From Bacteroidota bacterium (lineage in GTDB: Bacteria; Bacteroidota; Bacteroidia; Bacteroidales; JAGONC01): 46,232 nt of DNA. This document shows, piece after piece, positions 9,869 to 18,491 of the stretch. Numbering within the stretch: the first letter of the stretch is position 1; every line of letters begins with the position of its first letter. Location: positions 1 through 46,232 of the forward strand of contig JAPLDP010000016.1 of the NCBI GenBank assembly GCA_026391695.1. Reading direction: 5' to 3'. The position numbers and the translations under genes were made by a program. Under the pieces are notes generated by a model. That model was not told where the DNA came from and did not search any database. It saw only the letters and a list, made by a program, of their open reading frames with translations.

Positions 9869-12007
9869 ATGAATAATATTTTTAAAAGTTTCATTTGCTT
9901 TTTATTGATTAATACATTATTGATACTGAACTGCTATGCTCAGTGGAATTGGCAGAACCCTAAACCGCAAAGAAATAGTCTATGTGGAATTTTTTTTATT
10001 GACGAAATGTCAGGTTGGGCAGTTGGAATTAAGGGTACAATAATTAATACAGAAGATGGTGGCTTGACTTGGAATGTCAGGGATAGTGGATCAGACATAG
10101 ATTTCAATTCTGTTTTTTTTATAGATAGTGTTCATGGATGGATTGTGGGAGATAGTGGACTCATTTTACATACTGATAATGGAGGATTAGAATGGGAAGA
10201 ACAAAATAGTGGTTATTCCCATAATCTTTATGCATTATTCTTTACTGACTCATCCATCGGATGGATTGTTGGACATAATAATTTAATTATTCATACTATA
10301 GATGGTGGTATTAACTGGGAGACTCAATATGTCTACGATCATAATGATAGATTTCTTCATTCAGTCTATTTCGTTACTCCGATGATCGGCTATGTAGTTG
10401 GGGGTTTAATATCTGAAATCCAAGGCGGCTGGATATGGGATACAAATAATGGAGGTGAAACGTGGAATCATAGTTATGGGACATTGGAAGAGCCCTTATA
10501 CTCTGTATATTTCACCGATCAAAATAATGGATGGGCAGTAGGATCCAAACTTTTAATTCTACATACAGACGATGGAGGTTATAGCTGGGATCAGCAACAT
10601 ATAATTACAAATCCCCTTTTACTTACTTCCGTTTGTTTTAATGATTCTAATAATGGGATTGCTGTCGGCGATAATGGAATGATTTTTTTTACCAACGATG
10701 GAGGACAAAACTGGGGGGAACAATCCGAAGAATTTGAAATTAATCTTCATTCGATACATTACGTCAACTCACAAAAGGCAATTGCTGTTGGTAGGGATGG
10801 ACAAATGACTAAAACAGATGATGGCGGAAATAGTTGGAAATCTATAAGTTATGCAACAACAAATTTTTTATCGTCAGTTTGTTTTATTGATCCTCTCAAT
10901 GGCTGGACAGTGGGAGGATTGGATATGATATTACATTCTACGGATGGTGGAAATACATGGATTAATCAAATTAATCAAAATAATAATGATTATATACCAT
11001 TACGTTCGATTTATTTACATTCAGTTTATTTTATTGATGAATATAATGGTTGGGCAGTTGGTTACTCGGGAACAATTATTCATACAAATGATGGAGGATT
11101 AAATTGGGAAACACAAAGTTGTCCTATTGGTACTCTTGAATTAGAAGATGTCCTTTTTATTGACAAAAATAAGGGCTGGATCTTATCTGATCATTGGTTG
11201 TTGTATACTAATGATGGAGGGAATTTATGGCAGACAACATATTATGAAAATAATGGTTTCAGTTCAATTTATTTTCTTGATTCACAAAACGGATGGATTA
11301 CAGGCTATTTTTTCCTTTTACACACTAATGACGGCGGGTTTTCATGGGCAGAACAAAATATTCCAGAAGGTTTTGCAGCTGGAATAGTCTTTTTTACTGA
11401 TTCTTTGAGAGGATGGATTGGCGGACACTTGGATGGATATTCAGATCTGATACATACCACCGATGGTGGTGAGACCTGGGAATTCGTGGATACTTGTTTT
11501 GAATATATATACATTAAATCAATATTTTTCAGTGATCCCTCTAATGGTTGGGTTATTGGCCGTTATGGCAATATTTTTCGGACTTTTGATGGTGGAAATA
11601 GTTGGGAAATTCAGTTTGATGAGGAAAATCTCTGGTTTAAATCTGCTTCATTTACTGACGAAGAAAATGGCTGGGTAGTTGGGGATCATGGTGTGATTCT
11701 ACATACAAATAATGGCGGTTTAGTTTGGTCTCAACAAAAAGAACCAGTGGAACAATTCGAAGTATCCAATTTCCCGAATCCTAGCACAGGAGTATCTTCA
11801 ATTGAATTAACACTACCTCATTCTTCACTTGTTTTAATTGAATTATTCGATAATTATGGAAGGAAGGTTTATGATGTTATTAATGAGAAAAGAGAAACAG
11901 GAGTCCAATACATAAAACTAGATTGCAATGGATTAGCAAAGGGTGTATATTTTTATCGTGTAGTAATTGAAAAGCAATCTGTTACAAAAAAGATTATCTT
12001 GATATAA
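9869..12007 (+). CDS. 14-repeat YCF48-type double beta-propeller protein with T9SS sorting domain
   Basis: The product (about 712 residues) has a signal peptide (MNNIFKS, hydrophobic core, ending NCYAQW) and then 14 repeats of the pattern GW-x-VG ... ILHT-DGG-x-W (examples: SGWAVG, HGWIVG, NGWAVG, NGWVVG). Fourteen repeats could fold as two seven-bladed propellers. The C-terminus is a T9SS-type domain (NFPNPSTGVSS ... GVYFYRVV ... KKIILI). I start at 9869 because the signal peptide begins there; the frame is open to 9785 and 9854 is another candidate. Family members include plant and cyanobacterial photosystem II assembly factor Ycf48, but in Bacteroidota these repeats are general extracellular scaffolds, so no photosynthetic role is implied. 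It is flanked by two identical 106-bp palindromes. Confidence 0.82.
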   Translation: MNNIFKSFICFLLINTLLILNCYAQWNWQNPKPQRNSLCGIFFIDEMSGWAVGIKGTIINTEDGGLTWNVRDSGSDIDFNSVFFIDSVHGWIVGDSGLILHTDNGGLEWEEQNSGYSHNLYALFFTDSSIGWIVGHNNLIIHTIDGGINWETQYVYDHNDRFLHSVYFVTPMIGYVVGGLISEIQGGWIWDTNNGGETWNHSYGTLEEPLYSVYFTDQNNGWAVGSKLLILHTDDGGYSWDQQHIITNPLLLTSVCFNDSNNGIAVGDNGMIFFTNDGGQNWGEQSEEFEINLHSIHYVNSQKAIAVGRDGQMTKTDDGGNSWKSISYATTNFLSSVCFIDPLNGWTVGGLDMILHSTDGGNTWINQINQNNNDYIPLRSIYLHSVYFIDEYNGWAVGYSGTIIHTNDGGLNWETQSCPIGTLELEDVLFIDKNKGWILSDHWLLYTNDGGNLWQTTYYENNGFSSIYFLDSQNGWITGYFFLLHTNDGGFSWAEQNIPEGFAAGIVFFTDSLRGWIGGHLDGYSDLIHTTDGGETWEFVDTCFEYIYIKSIFFSDPSNGWVIGRYGNIFRTFDGGNSWEIQFDEENLWFKSASFTDEENGWVVGDHGVILHTNNGGLVWSQQKEPVEQFEVSNFPNPSTGVSSIELTLPHSSLVLIELFDNYGRKVYDVINEKRETGVQYIKLDCNGLAKGVYFYRVVIEKQSVTKKIILI

Positions 12008-12090
12008 TTTCCATTCAGGTACTTCACACCATCGAAAAAATGACCGGCTGGAGGATCGGAGAGTACAGGAATTACAGGGTGTAGCGGCAT

Positions 12091-12202
12091 GATTAGGCGA
12101 TTGTCAATTAGACGATGTTCGATATTCAAATTGACTAATCGACTAATTGACTAATTGACTAATTGATAAATCGTTCCATTGGCCATTGACAATCGCCTAA
12201 TC
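12091..12202. repeat. Palindromic intergenic repeat, copy 2
   Basis: Bases 12096-12201 are identical to 9551-9656. In this copy the terminal inverted repeat is 18 bp and perfect (12091-12108 against 12185-12202). The flanking gap 12008-12381 otherwise holds no convincing gene. Between 12203 and 12340 there are two similar stretches (TGCCTGCGGCACTAT and TGCCTACGGCACTAT) that look like decayed sequence. Confidence 0.9.
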
Positions 12203-12343
12203 CATTTTGCTGCGTGCCTGCGGCACTATATACTGCCGCAACTACGTTGCTATCGGATGCCATGCCTACGGCACTATTTGCAGTCCCGACTGCGCCGGGA
12301 TTTCGCTCAGCTAAGCTTCGCTCAACTTGTAGCTAAAATAAGC

Positions 12344-12351
12344 TATATTTG
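12344..12351 (+). promoter_or_regulatory. Putative Bacteroidota -7 box (TATATTTG) for nfo
   Basis: TATATTTG matches the TAnnTTTG -7 consensus of the Bacteroidota primary sigma factor and lies 30 bp before the nfo ATG. A matching -33 element is not clear. Confidence 0.5.
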
Positions 12352-12381
12352 TAACCAGTTCTTAACTCTAATCACATCACC

Positions 12382-13218
12382 ATGAAATATGTCGGCGCCC
12401 ACGTCAGCACTTCCGGAGGGGTAGAATTTGCACCTGTCAATGCCTATGAAATTGGTGCAAAAGCCTTCGCCCTCTTCACCAAAAACCAGCGGCAGTGGTT
12501 TTCAAAACCACTCACACCGGAAAACATTTCCCTGTTCCGCAGTAATTGCGAGAAATATGGCTACAAGCCTGCCCATATCTTACCCCACGACAGCTACCTC
12601 ATCAACCTGGGCTCTCCTGATCCTGCAGGACTGGACCAATCCCGAAAAGCCTTTCTCGATGAAATGCAGCGCTGCGAACAGCTTGGCCTCGATCGCCTGA
12701 ACTTCCACCCCGGTAGCCACCTGAATAAAATCACAGAAGAACAATGCCTGGTAACCGTCGCCGACTCGATAAATTTTGCTCTCAACAAAACAAAAGGTGT
12801 GACGGCTGTCATTGAAAATACTGCCGGGCAGGGTACCAATGTCGGTTTCACTTTCGAACAGATACGGTTCATCATCGACCATGTTTATGATAAAAGCCGC
12901 GTCGGCGTATGTTTCGACACCTGCCATGCCTATTCTGCCGGTTATAATATCAAAAGTCCTGAAGGTTATCAAAAAACCTGGGAGAAATTTGATGCAGTAA
13001 TCGGTCTCTCTTACATGCGCGGCATGCACCTGAACGACACGAAAAAGGAATTTGCCAGCCATGTCGACAGGCATGATAACATCGGTGTCGGATTGCTTGG
13101 TGAGGAACTGTTCCGACGAATCATGAACGATCCGCGCTTCAACGATCTGCCTCTCATCCTCGAAACACCTGACGAAACCAAATGGATTGAGGAAATCAAA
13201 ATGCTCTATTCCTTTTAA
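12382..13218 (+). CDS. nfo: Endonuclease IV (AP endonuclease)
   Basis: Zinc-dependent apurinic/apyrimidinic endonuclease of base excision repair, which cleaves 5' to abasic sites; cytoplasmic TIM barrel. The 278-residue length is normal for the family. All nine metal ligands appear at the positions known in the E. coli enzyme: H69, H109, E145, D179, H182, H216, D229, H231 and E261. It begins [13 protein letters not shown], the standard family N-terminus, which fixes the start. It appears monocistronic with its own -7 box and is followed 51 bp later by an unrelated lipoprotein gene. Confidence 0.97.
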   Translation: MKYVGAHVSTSGGVEFAPVNAYEIGAKAFALFTKNQRQWFSKPLTPENISLFRSNCEKYGYKPAHILPHDSYLINLGSPDPAGLDQSRKAFLDEMQRCEQLGLDRLNFHPGSHLNKITEEQCLVTVADSINFALNKTKGVTAVIENTAGQGTNVGFTFEQIRFIIDHVYDKSRVGVCFDTCHAYSAGYNIKSPEGYQKTWEKFDAVIGLSYMRGMHLNDTKKEFASHVDRHDNIGVGLLGEELFRRIMNDPRFNDLPLILETPDETKWIEEIKMLYSF

Positions 13219-13269
13219 AAAAAATAATACTGAAGCTACTAACAATCTTATATCAATACTTTTATTATT

Positions 13270-15033
13270 ATGCGAGTTAAAACTATTCAAGGTCTCATTC
13301 TGGTTTCCCTGATGATCCTCTTTTTTCATTCCGGTTGTGAGAAAAAAGAAATAATAACCATTTATGAAACTCCATCTCATGAAACGCTGGTCTTTCTCAC
13401 TGACTTTGATAAAAACACGGATGTCGTCATTGCCATGATTGCTTCTCTGAAAACGAGCTTCCCCGATCTCCAGATCGAATGTATACAGGCCAAACCTTTT
13501 AACATCAAAGAAGCTGCCTACCAGTTGGAAGTCGCTGCAAGTGATTACTCGGAAGGTACCTATTTTATGGGTATTGTTGATCCCGGATTAATTTCTACGG
13601 GAATGGTCTTCGAAGCTCAGGGCGGGAAAAAATTTGTGGTTCCCGACAACGGACTCGCCACCAGGGTCATCAAATATATGAATACCTGGGATTATTACCG
13701 GATTGAGAATCCCCTGGATGAATCTGGTCAGGATCCATCTGAGCTGAACTTTAATGAATTTTATCTAAAATCCATATCAGCTGTTATATCCGGAAAACCA
13801 CTCTCTTTATTTGGCCCAGAGATCGATCAACCGGTTGCATACCCGATTCAGGATCCTGAAAAAGTTAATGATACCATTTCCGGGGAGGTGATCTTTACTG
13901 ATAATTTCGGCAATTGCATTACAAATATTCCCGATAGCTTGATAAACAGTTATGATTATGGCACTCTTTTTAAAATAACAGGAAATTCTTTTTCATTCTT
14001 TGCTTCTTACGGGATAAATTATGCTTCGGTTCCAGAAAACCAGAATGTCATGCTTGTCGACAGGCTGAAGCGTTTGGAAATGGCCGTCGACCTGGGAGAT
14101 CTCTCTCAGAGGTATCAATTAAATGCCGGTTCATCCATTAAATTGTTCCTTAGTAAAGTGCATATAGGAATACTTCAGTTCAATAATACCACGACTCCCT
14201 TTGTGGATACCATGAAGAATATGCTGAGTGCAAATGGATTTAATGAAGATGTGAATACAGTCATAGTAGAAAGAAATGCAAATGGGAATATCGAACAATT
14301 TAATGAACTTATTCAGGAACTGATCGGGGAGAAGATAGACATCCTCATTTCTTTTTCAACCCAGGCCACCCAGGCTGCTGTCACAATGTTACCTGATTCC
14401 ATCCCTATCGTATTCAGCCTTGTGACAGATCCTGAATCTGCAGGTGTGCTGAACCAGCGGCTTCGTGTCACCGGTTTATCAAATGCTACTGATTGCTTCC
14501 AGTTCATCAGTTTTACCAGGCGGATCTTACCTGAATTATCGATAGCCGGCAGCATTTATAACTCACAGGAGGCTAATTCGGTATATGTCCAGCAAGAACT
14601 TCATGACCAACTCCTTTTCCATGGGATTGATTATATTAATGCCGCTGTAACAACTGTAGATGATATCCCTTCAGCTTATGAGGAGATCAAAGCCCATAAT
14701 ATTGAAGTTATCCTGATTACGAATGATAATACCATGACCCTTGCCACAACAGACCTTGTCGCACTTGCCACACCTGATACCATCCCGGTCCTGGGTTCGG
14801 ATTATAATAATGCAAAAAATGGTGCCCTGGCTGCCATCGGTGTGGACTATGACCTCATAGCACGGGAAACAGGTAAACTGGCTATTGCTATCATCCGGGG
14901 AGTGAACCCGGATGAAGTTCCTGTTCACTATTTCGAAACAAATACAATTTCCCTTAATACCCAAACAGCTGCCAGCCTTGGATATATGTTTGACCCTGGA
15001 CTTCTTGAAGAGGCAAAATATATTTTCCCATAA
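13270..15033 (+). CDS. Lipoprotein fusing a SAM-hydroxide adenosyltransferase-like domain to an ABC substrate-binding domain
   Basis: The 587-residue product begins with a lipoprotein signal peptide (lipobox FHSGC, lipidated C23). Residues 38-290 resemble the SAM hydrolase/SAM-hydroxide adenosyltransferase family (DUF62): LTDFD at 43-47, VDPG at 103-106, PDNGL at 125-129, and a C-terminal-domain motif with FTDNFGN (209-215) and ITNI (217-220). Residues ~295-587 resemble ABC-type periplasmic binding proteins of the ABC_sub_bind (PF04392) type: IGILQFNN start, SFSTQATQAA, then VTDPESAG. The family enzyme splits SAM to adenosine and methionine, but this one should sit in the periplasm or outer membrane, where SAM is not expected, so binding of another nucleoside-like ligand is possible. 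No permease or ATPase gene is adjacent. The domain calls are fairly firm; the function is not. Confidence 0.75.
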   Translation: MRVKTIQGLILVSLMILFFHSGCEKKEIITIYETPSHETLVFLTDFDKNTDVVIAMIASLKTSFPDLQIECIQAKPFNIKEAAYQLEVAASDYSEGTYFMGIVDPGLISTGMVFEAQGGKKFVVPDNGLATRVIKYMNTWDYYRIENPLDESGQDPSELNFNEFYLKSISAVISGKPLSLFGPEIDQPVAYPIQDPEKVNDTISGEVIFTDNFGNCITNIPDSLINSYDYGTLFKITGNSFSFFASYGINYASVPENQNVMLVDRLKRLEMAVDLGDLSQRYQLNAGSSIKLFLSKVHIGILQFNNTTTPFVDTMKNMLSANGFNEDVNTVIVERNANGNIEQFNELIQELIGEKIDILISFSTQATQAAVTMLPDSIPIVFSLVTDPESAGVLNQRLRVTGLSNATDCFQFISFTRRILPELSIAGSIYNSQEANSVYVQQELHDQLLFHGIDYINAAVTTVDDIPSAYEEIKAHNIEVILITNDNTMTLATTDLVALATPDTIPVLGSDYNNAKNGALAAIGVDYDLIARETGKLAIAIIRGVNPDEVPVHYFETNTISLNTQTAASLGYMFDPGLLEEAKYIFP

Positions 15034-15066
15034 ATCAGATAGTTATAACTGTCTGATCTAATTTTC
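15034..15066 (+). terminator. Putative intrinsic terminator
   Basis: A 10-bp near-perfect stem (ATCAGATAGT at 15034-15043 pairing with ACTGTCTGAT at 15048-15057) starts right after the stop of the lipoprotein gene and is followed by a T-rich stretch (ATTTTCTT). Confidence 0.55.
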
Positions 15067-15132
15067 TTATTTCTCCTATAATATCACCCAACATTCATTT
15101 TTTTATTGCTTTTTACTTATCCATTAAAATTT

Positions 15133-15140
15133 TATCTTTG
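15133..15140 (+). promoter_or_regulatory. Putative -7 box (TATCTTTG) for the DUF5606-pyrK-pyrD unit
   Basis: TATCTTTG fits TAnnTTTG and lies 17 bp before the ATG at 15158. It is the only such match in the gap after the terminator hairpin. Confidence 0.5.
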
Positions 15141-15157
15141 CCAAAAATCTCAATATA

Positions 15158-15613
15158 ATGGATTTAAGTAAGATCATGGCCATCTCCGGCAAACCGGGAC
15201 TTTATAAATCAATAGCTAACACAAAGAACGGTATCATCGTTGAATCCATCATCGACGGCAAACGATTCACTGCCTTCGCCCATGAACGTGTCAGCTCACT
15301 TGAGGAAATAAGCGTCTTTACAACAGGTGAAGACCTGTCACTCAAGGATGTTCTCAAAAGGATCTTCGACAAACAGCAGGGTCAGAAAGCCATCGACATT
15401 AAAGCCGATACAAAGGCACTTCTCTCTTTCTTCGAGGAGGTTGTTCCTGAATATGATAAGGAAAGAGTCTATACATCCGATATAAAGAAAGTCATCAACT
15501 GGTATAATCTTCTTCAGGGAAAAAACATGCTGGATTTCACTGAAGAAGAGAAGAAAGAAGAAACTACAAAGGAAGAGGGCACAGAAGAAAAGAAAGAAGA
15601 AACAACAAACTGA
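15158..15613 (+). CDS. DUF5606 family protein
   Basis: This 151-residue protein matches my recollection of the Bacteroidota-restricted DUF5606 family: it opens MDLSKIMAISGKPGLYK, which is characteristic, followed by a small beta domain (about 15-60) and a helical domain (60-125). The C-terminal ~25 residues are a low-complexity Lys/Glu tail. No catalytic motif is seen and the function is unknown. Only four bases separate it from pyrK, so they are probably co-transcribed. Confidence 0.8.
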   Translation: MDLSKIMAISGKPGLYKSIANTKNGIIVESIIDGKRFTAFAHERVSSLEEISVFTTGEDLSLKDVLKRIFDKQQGQKAIDIKADTKALLSFFEEVVPEYDKERVYTSDIKKVINWYNLLQGKNMLDFTEEEKKEETTKEEGTEEKKEETTN

Positions 15614-15617
15614 TCGC

Positions 15618-16385
15618 ATGAAACGCATCGAGGACTGTAAAGTTCATCGTTACATCTGGCTCAACGCCGACAATTACATCCTCGAACTGGAGGCCCCAAG
15701 CACACTTCCCGTCATTCTTCCTGGTAATTTCGCCGAACTTCGCGTTAATAATTCCTCGTCCGTTTTTCTCCGCCGGCCCTTTTCAATCCTGGATGTCAAT
15801 TATTCGGAAAACACCATCAGATTTTATATCAAGATCATCGGCAATGGCACACGCATGCTGGGGCAAATGAGAATCGGCGATGACGTCAATATCATATTCC
15901 CTCTCGGCAATGCATTTACGACACATGGTAGTAAGAAAGCCCTCATCATAGGTGGTGGCTCCGGAATAGCTCCTTTCATACTGCTGGCACGCGAACTCGC
16001 CAAAAGCAACACAGCCATGACCTTCATTCTTGGAGGCAAAAACAAGGGTGACATATTCCTCATCGATCAGTTCAGCAGTTTCGGCAAGGTGTTGTTCACC
16101 ACAGAGGATGGGTCGCTGGGTGAAAAGGGATTGGTTACAGAACATTCTCTATTTAAAAATGGACTGACGGCTTTTGACCAAGTCTATACCTGCGGGCCAG
16201 AGCCGATGATGAAAGCAGTGGCGGAGATTACCCGGAGTAGTGATATCCCCTGCGAAGCCTCGATAGAAAACACCATGGGCTGCGGCTTTGGAGTTTGCCT
16301 TTCGTGCGTGGTGGCCACCAACGAAGGCTATAAATGTGTTTGTACTGAAGGACCTGTCTTTAACGTCAATGAACTGGCATGGTAG
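15618..16385 (+). CDS. pyrK: Dihydroorotate dehydrogenase electron transfer subunit PyrK
   Basis: This is the FAD/[2Fe-2S] subunit of class 1B dihydroorotate dehydrogenase, which passes electrons from PyrD to NAD+ in pyrimidine synthesis. Visible features are the FAD-binding RRPFS (52-56), the nucleotide-binding GGGSGIAP (112-119) and a C-terminal [2Fe-2S] site with C222, C227, C230 and C242. The 255-residue length is normal. It overlaps pyrD by 7 bp, consistent with coupled translation of a stoichiometric complex. Confidence 0.95.
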   Translation: MKRIEDCKVHRYIWLNADNYILELEAPSTLPVILPGNFAELRVNNSSSVFLRRPFSILDVNYSENTIRFYIKIIGNGTRMLGQMRIGDDVNIIFPLGNAFTTHGSKKALIIGGGSGIAPFILLARELAKSNTAMTFILGGKNKGDIFLIDQFSSFGKVLFTTEDGSLGEKGLVTEHSLFKNGLTAFDQVYTCGPEPMMKAVAEITRSSDIPCEASIENTMGCGFGVCLSCVVATNEGYKCVCTEGPVFNVNELAW

Positions 16386-17293
16386 ATCTGCATGTTAACA
16401 TACACCGCCTCAACCTGAAAAACCCTGTGATGACCGCCTCGGGCACCTTCGGCTTCGGTGAGGAATTTGCCGACTTCATCGACCTGAACCGCCTGGGTGG
16501 CATCTTCGTTAAAGGGCTCACACCTAAACTCAGAGAAGGCAACCCCTATCCGCGCATGGCTGAAACACCATCTGGCATGCTGAATGCCATCGGACTACAG
16601 AACAAAGGTGTCGATTATTTCATTCAGACCATTTACCCCCGGATCAAAAAACTCGACACATACATCATTCCCAATGTCAATGGTTCAACCATTGAAGAAT
16701 ATGTGGAAGTCACTGAAAAACTCAACGCCACGGATGGCATCCATGCCATTGAGTTAAACATCTCATGTCCGAATGTAAACCAGGGCGGCATGGCCTTTGG
16801 CATAAACCGGCATTCAGCCATGTCGGTTACAGGCGCTGTTCGCAATGCATTTAAAGGTACCCTCATCGTCAAGCTCACCCCCAACGTGACCGATATCACC
16901 GAAATAGCCAGGGCTGTTGAGGATGCCGGCGCTGATGCGCTTTCACTAGTTAACACCTTTCTGGGTATGGCTGTTGATGCTGAAAAACAAAAACCGGTAT
17001 TGTCGACCGTTACGGGCGGGTTATCAGGACCAGCCATCAAACCCATTGCATTGCGGATGATATGGCAGGTTTATCATGCCGTAAAGATCCCCATCATCGG
17101 TATGGGCGGCATCATGAATGCTACCGACGCTATTGAGTTCCTGCTTGCCGGATCATCGGCCATCCAGGTCGGCACAGCCAATTTCATTGATCCACAGATC
17201 ACGGTTAAGATCATTGATGGCATCCAGGATTATTTAATCAGACACCACATTAACAGGGTGAGCGAATTAACAGGTGCATTACAGCTGGACTAA
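16379..17293 (+). CDS. pyrD: Dihydroorotate dehydrogenase, class 1B catalytic subunit
   Basis: FMN enzyme that oxidises dihydroorotate to orotate. Class 1B is indicated by the catalytic cysteine C130 in LNISCPN, the FMN-contacting K45 in VKGLTPK, and the PyrK partner immediately upstream. The GMGGI motif near 241-245 binds the FMN phosphate. At 304 residues it is the usual size. The start ATG lies within the end of pyrK. A palindromic intergenic repeat follows. Confidence 0.96.
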   Translation: MVDLHVNIHRLNLKNPVMTASGTFGFGEEFADFIDLNRLGGIFVKGLTPKLREGNPYPRMAETPSGMLNAIGLQNKGVDYFIQTIYPRIKKLDTYIIPNVNGSTIEEYVEVTEKLNATDGIHAIELNISCPNVNQGGMAFGINRHSAMSVTGAVRNAFKGTLIVKLTPNVTDITEIARAVEDAGADALSLVNTFLGMAVDAEKQKPVLSTVTGGLSGPAIKPIALRMIWQVYHAVKIPIIGMGGIMNATDAIEFLLAGSSAIQVGTANFIDPQITVKIIDGIQDYLIRHHINRVSELTGALQLD

Positions 17294-17295
17294 AT

Positions 17296-17465
17296 TCCAA
17301 ATCCCAGGCACCAATTACCAAATAAATACCAAGCACCAAGCACCAAATACCAAATAAATCTCAAATCTCAAGTATCAAATGTTAAACAATTATATTAATG
17401 TTTGCAATTTGACTATTGGTTTTTGGAATTTATTTGGTATTTGGTGCTTGTTATTTGGGATTTTA
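17296..17465. repeat. Long inverted repeat rich in CACCAAATACCAAATAA
   Basis: A 23-bp sequence at 17337-17359 is the exact reverse complement of 17428-17450; the wider arms also pair (AATCCCAGGCACC side against GCTTGTTATTTGGGATT). The left arm contains internal tandem copies of CAAGCACCAAATACC. It has no ORF and probably acts as a palindromic dispersed element and perhaps a pyrD terminator. Confidence 0.85.
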
Positions 17466-17466
17466 C

Positions 17467-17474
17467 TACCTTTG
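17467..17474 (+). promoter_or_regulatory. Putative -7 box (TACCTTTG) for the zinc-ribbon/lemA/M48 unit
   Basis: TACCTTTG fits TAnnTTTG and lies 27 bp before the ATG at 17502, immediately after the inverted repeat. Confidence 0.5.
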
Positions 17475-17501
17475 TTCCCCTTTTACATCAAACCCTTATA
17501 G

Positions 17502-17894
17502 ATGCGTTGCCCGGTTTGCAAAAATCCTATGGTCATCCTTGAACTTCAGCAGATAGAGATTGATTATTGCACCTTCTGCCAAGGTATATGGCTTGATGCG
17601 GGCGAACTCGAGGCCTTACTGGGTGATACACAGCAGGTACAAGACCTGTTGACATCTTTTAAGATCGACGATGCCATCAGGGAAAAAAGGATTAAATGTC
17701 CCATCTGTAATAAAAAAATGCATAAGATACAGGCCGGTCAGCACAATCCGATTATCATTGACAAATGCCGCATTGATCATGGTCTGTGGTTTGACAGCGG
17801 AGAGCTGCAGCAGATCATCGAAATGGGATCACTTCATAAAGAAAATGAAATCCTGATACTTCTTAAAGACATCTTTACAAATAAACTTAAATAG
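17502..17894 (+). CDS. Double TFIIB-type zinc-ribbon protein
   Basis: This 130-residue protein contains two zf-TFIIB-like (PF13453) units. The first has CPVCKNP ... CTFCQGIWLDAGELE (about 3-41), the second CPICNKK ... CRIDHGLWFDSGELQ (about 65-107), where the last metal ligand appears to be His instead of Cys. Proteins of this type are common and functionally uncharacterised; the ribbon may bind protein or nucleic acid. It is 13 bp upstream of lemA and is likely the first gene of a three-gene unit with lemA and the M48 peptidase. Confidence 0.85.
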   Translation: MRCPVCKNPMVILELQQIEIDYCTFCQGIWLDAGELEALLGDTQQVQDLLTSFKIDDAIREKRIKCPICNKKMHKIQAGQHNPIIIDKCRIDHGLWFDSGELQQIIEMGSLHKENEILILLKDIFTNKLK

Positions 17895-17907
17895 GGAGAT
17901 ACAAATT

Positions 17908-18483
17908 ATGGTACCACTTGTCGTTCTAGCAATTATCATCATTGTCGTATTTTATATCATTGGATTATACAATGGACTTATACGGCTCAGAAACCAGGTT
18001 CAGAATGCCTGGTCGCAGATTGACGTGCAGCTTAAAAGGCGTCATGATCTGATACCCAATCTCATCGAAACCGTCAGAGGTTATATGAAACATGAAAGGG
18101 AGACCCTTGAAAGTGTCACAAAAGCCAGGTCAGATGCAATGAGCGCGGTGTCCGTCGCCGACAAAGCCAAAGCTGAAGGTATTCTCGGCGGCGCCCTCGG
18201 CCAGCTCCGGGTTGCTGTTGAAGCTTACCCCGACCTGAAAGCCAACCAGAACTTCCTCGGCCTGCAGGAAGAGCTTAGCTCCACGGAAAATAAGATATCC
18301 TTCTCACGGCAGAATTATAATGACCAGGTCCTGTTTTATAATAATAAAATACAGATGTTCCCATCGAACATCATCGCCGGCATGTTCAACTTTGTCAAGA
18401 GTGATTTCTTTCAGCTTGAAGATAAAGCCGACAAGGAAGTTCCAAAGGTTAACCTTGAGTCCTATACCTCTGGCCAGAAATAA
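17908..18483 (+). CDS. lemA: LemA family membrane protein
   Basis: The 191-residue product has an N-terminal membrane anchor (about 3-22), then the LemA signature region (RLRNQVQNAWSQIDVQLKRR, HDLIPNLIETV) and a helical bundle rich in Asn/Gln towards FLGLQEEL. LemA proteins sit in the inner membrane with the helical domain probably periplasmic; their role is not firmly known, but they are frequently paired with an M48/HtpX peptidase or TPM-domain protein, as here (8 bp before the next gene). A GGGAG-type ribosome site precedes the ATG. Confidence 0.92.
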   Translation: MVPLVVLAIIIIVVFYIIGLYNGLIRLRNQVQNAWSQIDVQLKRRHDLIPNLIETVRGYMKHERETLESVTKARSDAMSAVSVADKAKAEGILGGALGQLRVAVEAYPDLKANQNFLGLQEELSSTENKISFSRQNYNDQVLFYNNKIQMFPSNIIAGMFNFVKSDFFQLEDKADKEVPKVNLESYTSGQK

Positions 18484-18491
18484 TTAACAAT

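Noticed and set aside
9551-12202. CRISPR-like array formed by repeated ATTGACTAA units and the two 106-bp copies
   Set aside because: The 9-mers are contiguous without spacers and there are only two long copies 2.5 kb apart; no cas genes are present.
12179-12385. 68-codon open frame upstream of nfo
   Set aside because: It starts inside the 106-bp palindrome and ends in the nfo leader; the sequence is repetitive and Arg/Cys/His-rich, with no known motif. Treated as chance in decayed intergenic DNA.
12580-13380. 266-codon open frame opposite nfo
   Set aside because: It is antisense to a well-conserved gene with all metal ligands, lacks a ribosome site and has no recognisable motif; it arises from the third-position GC pattern of nfo.
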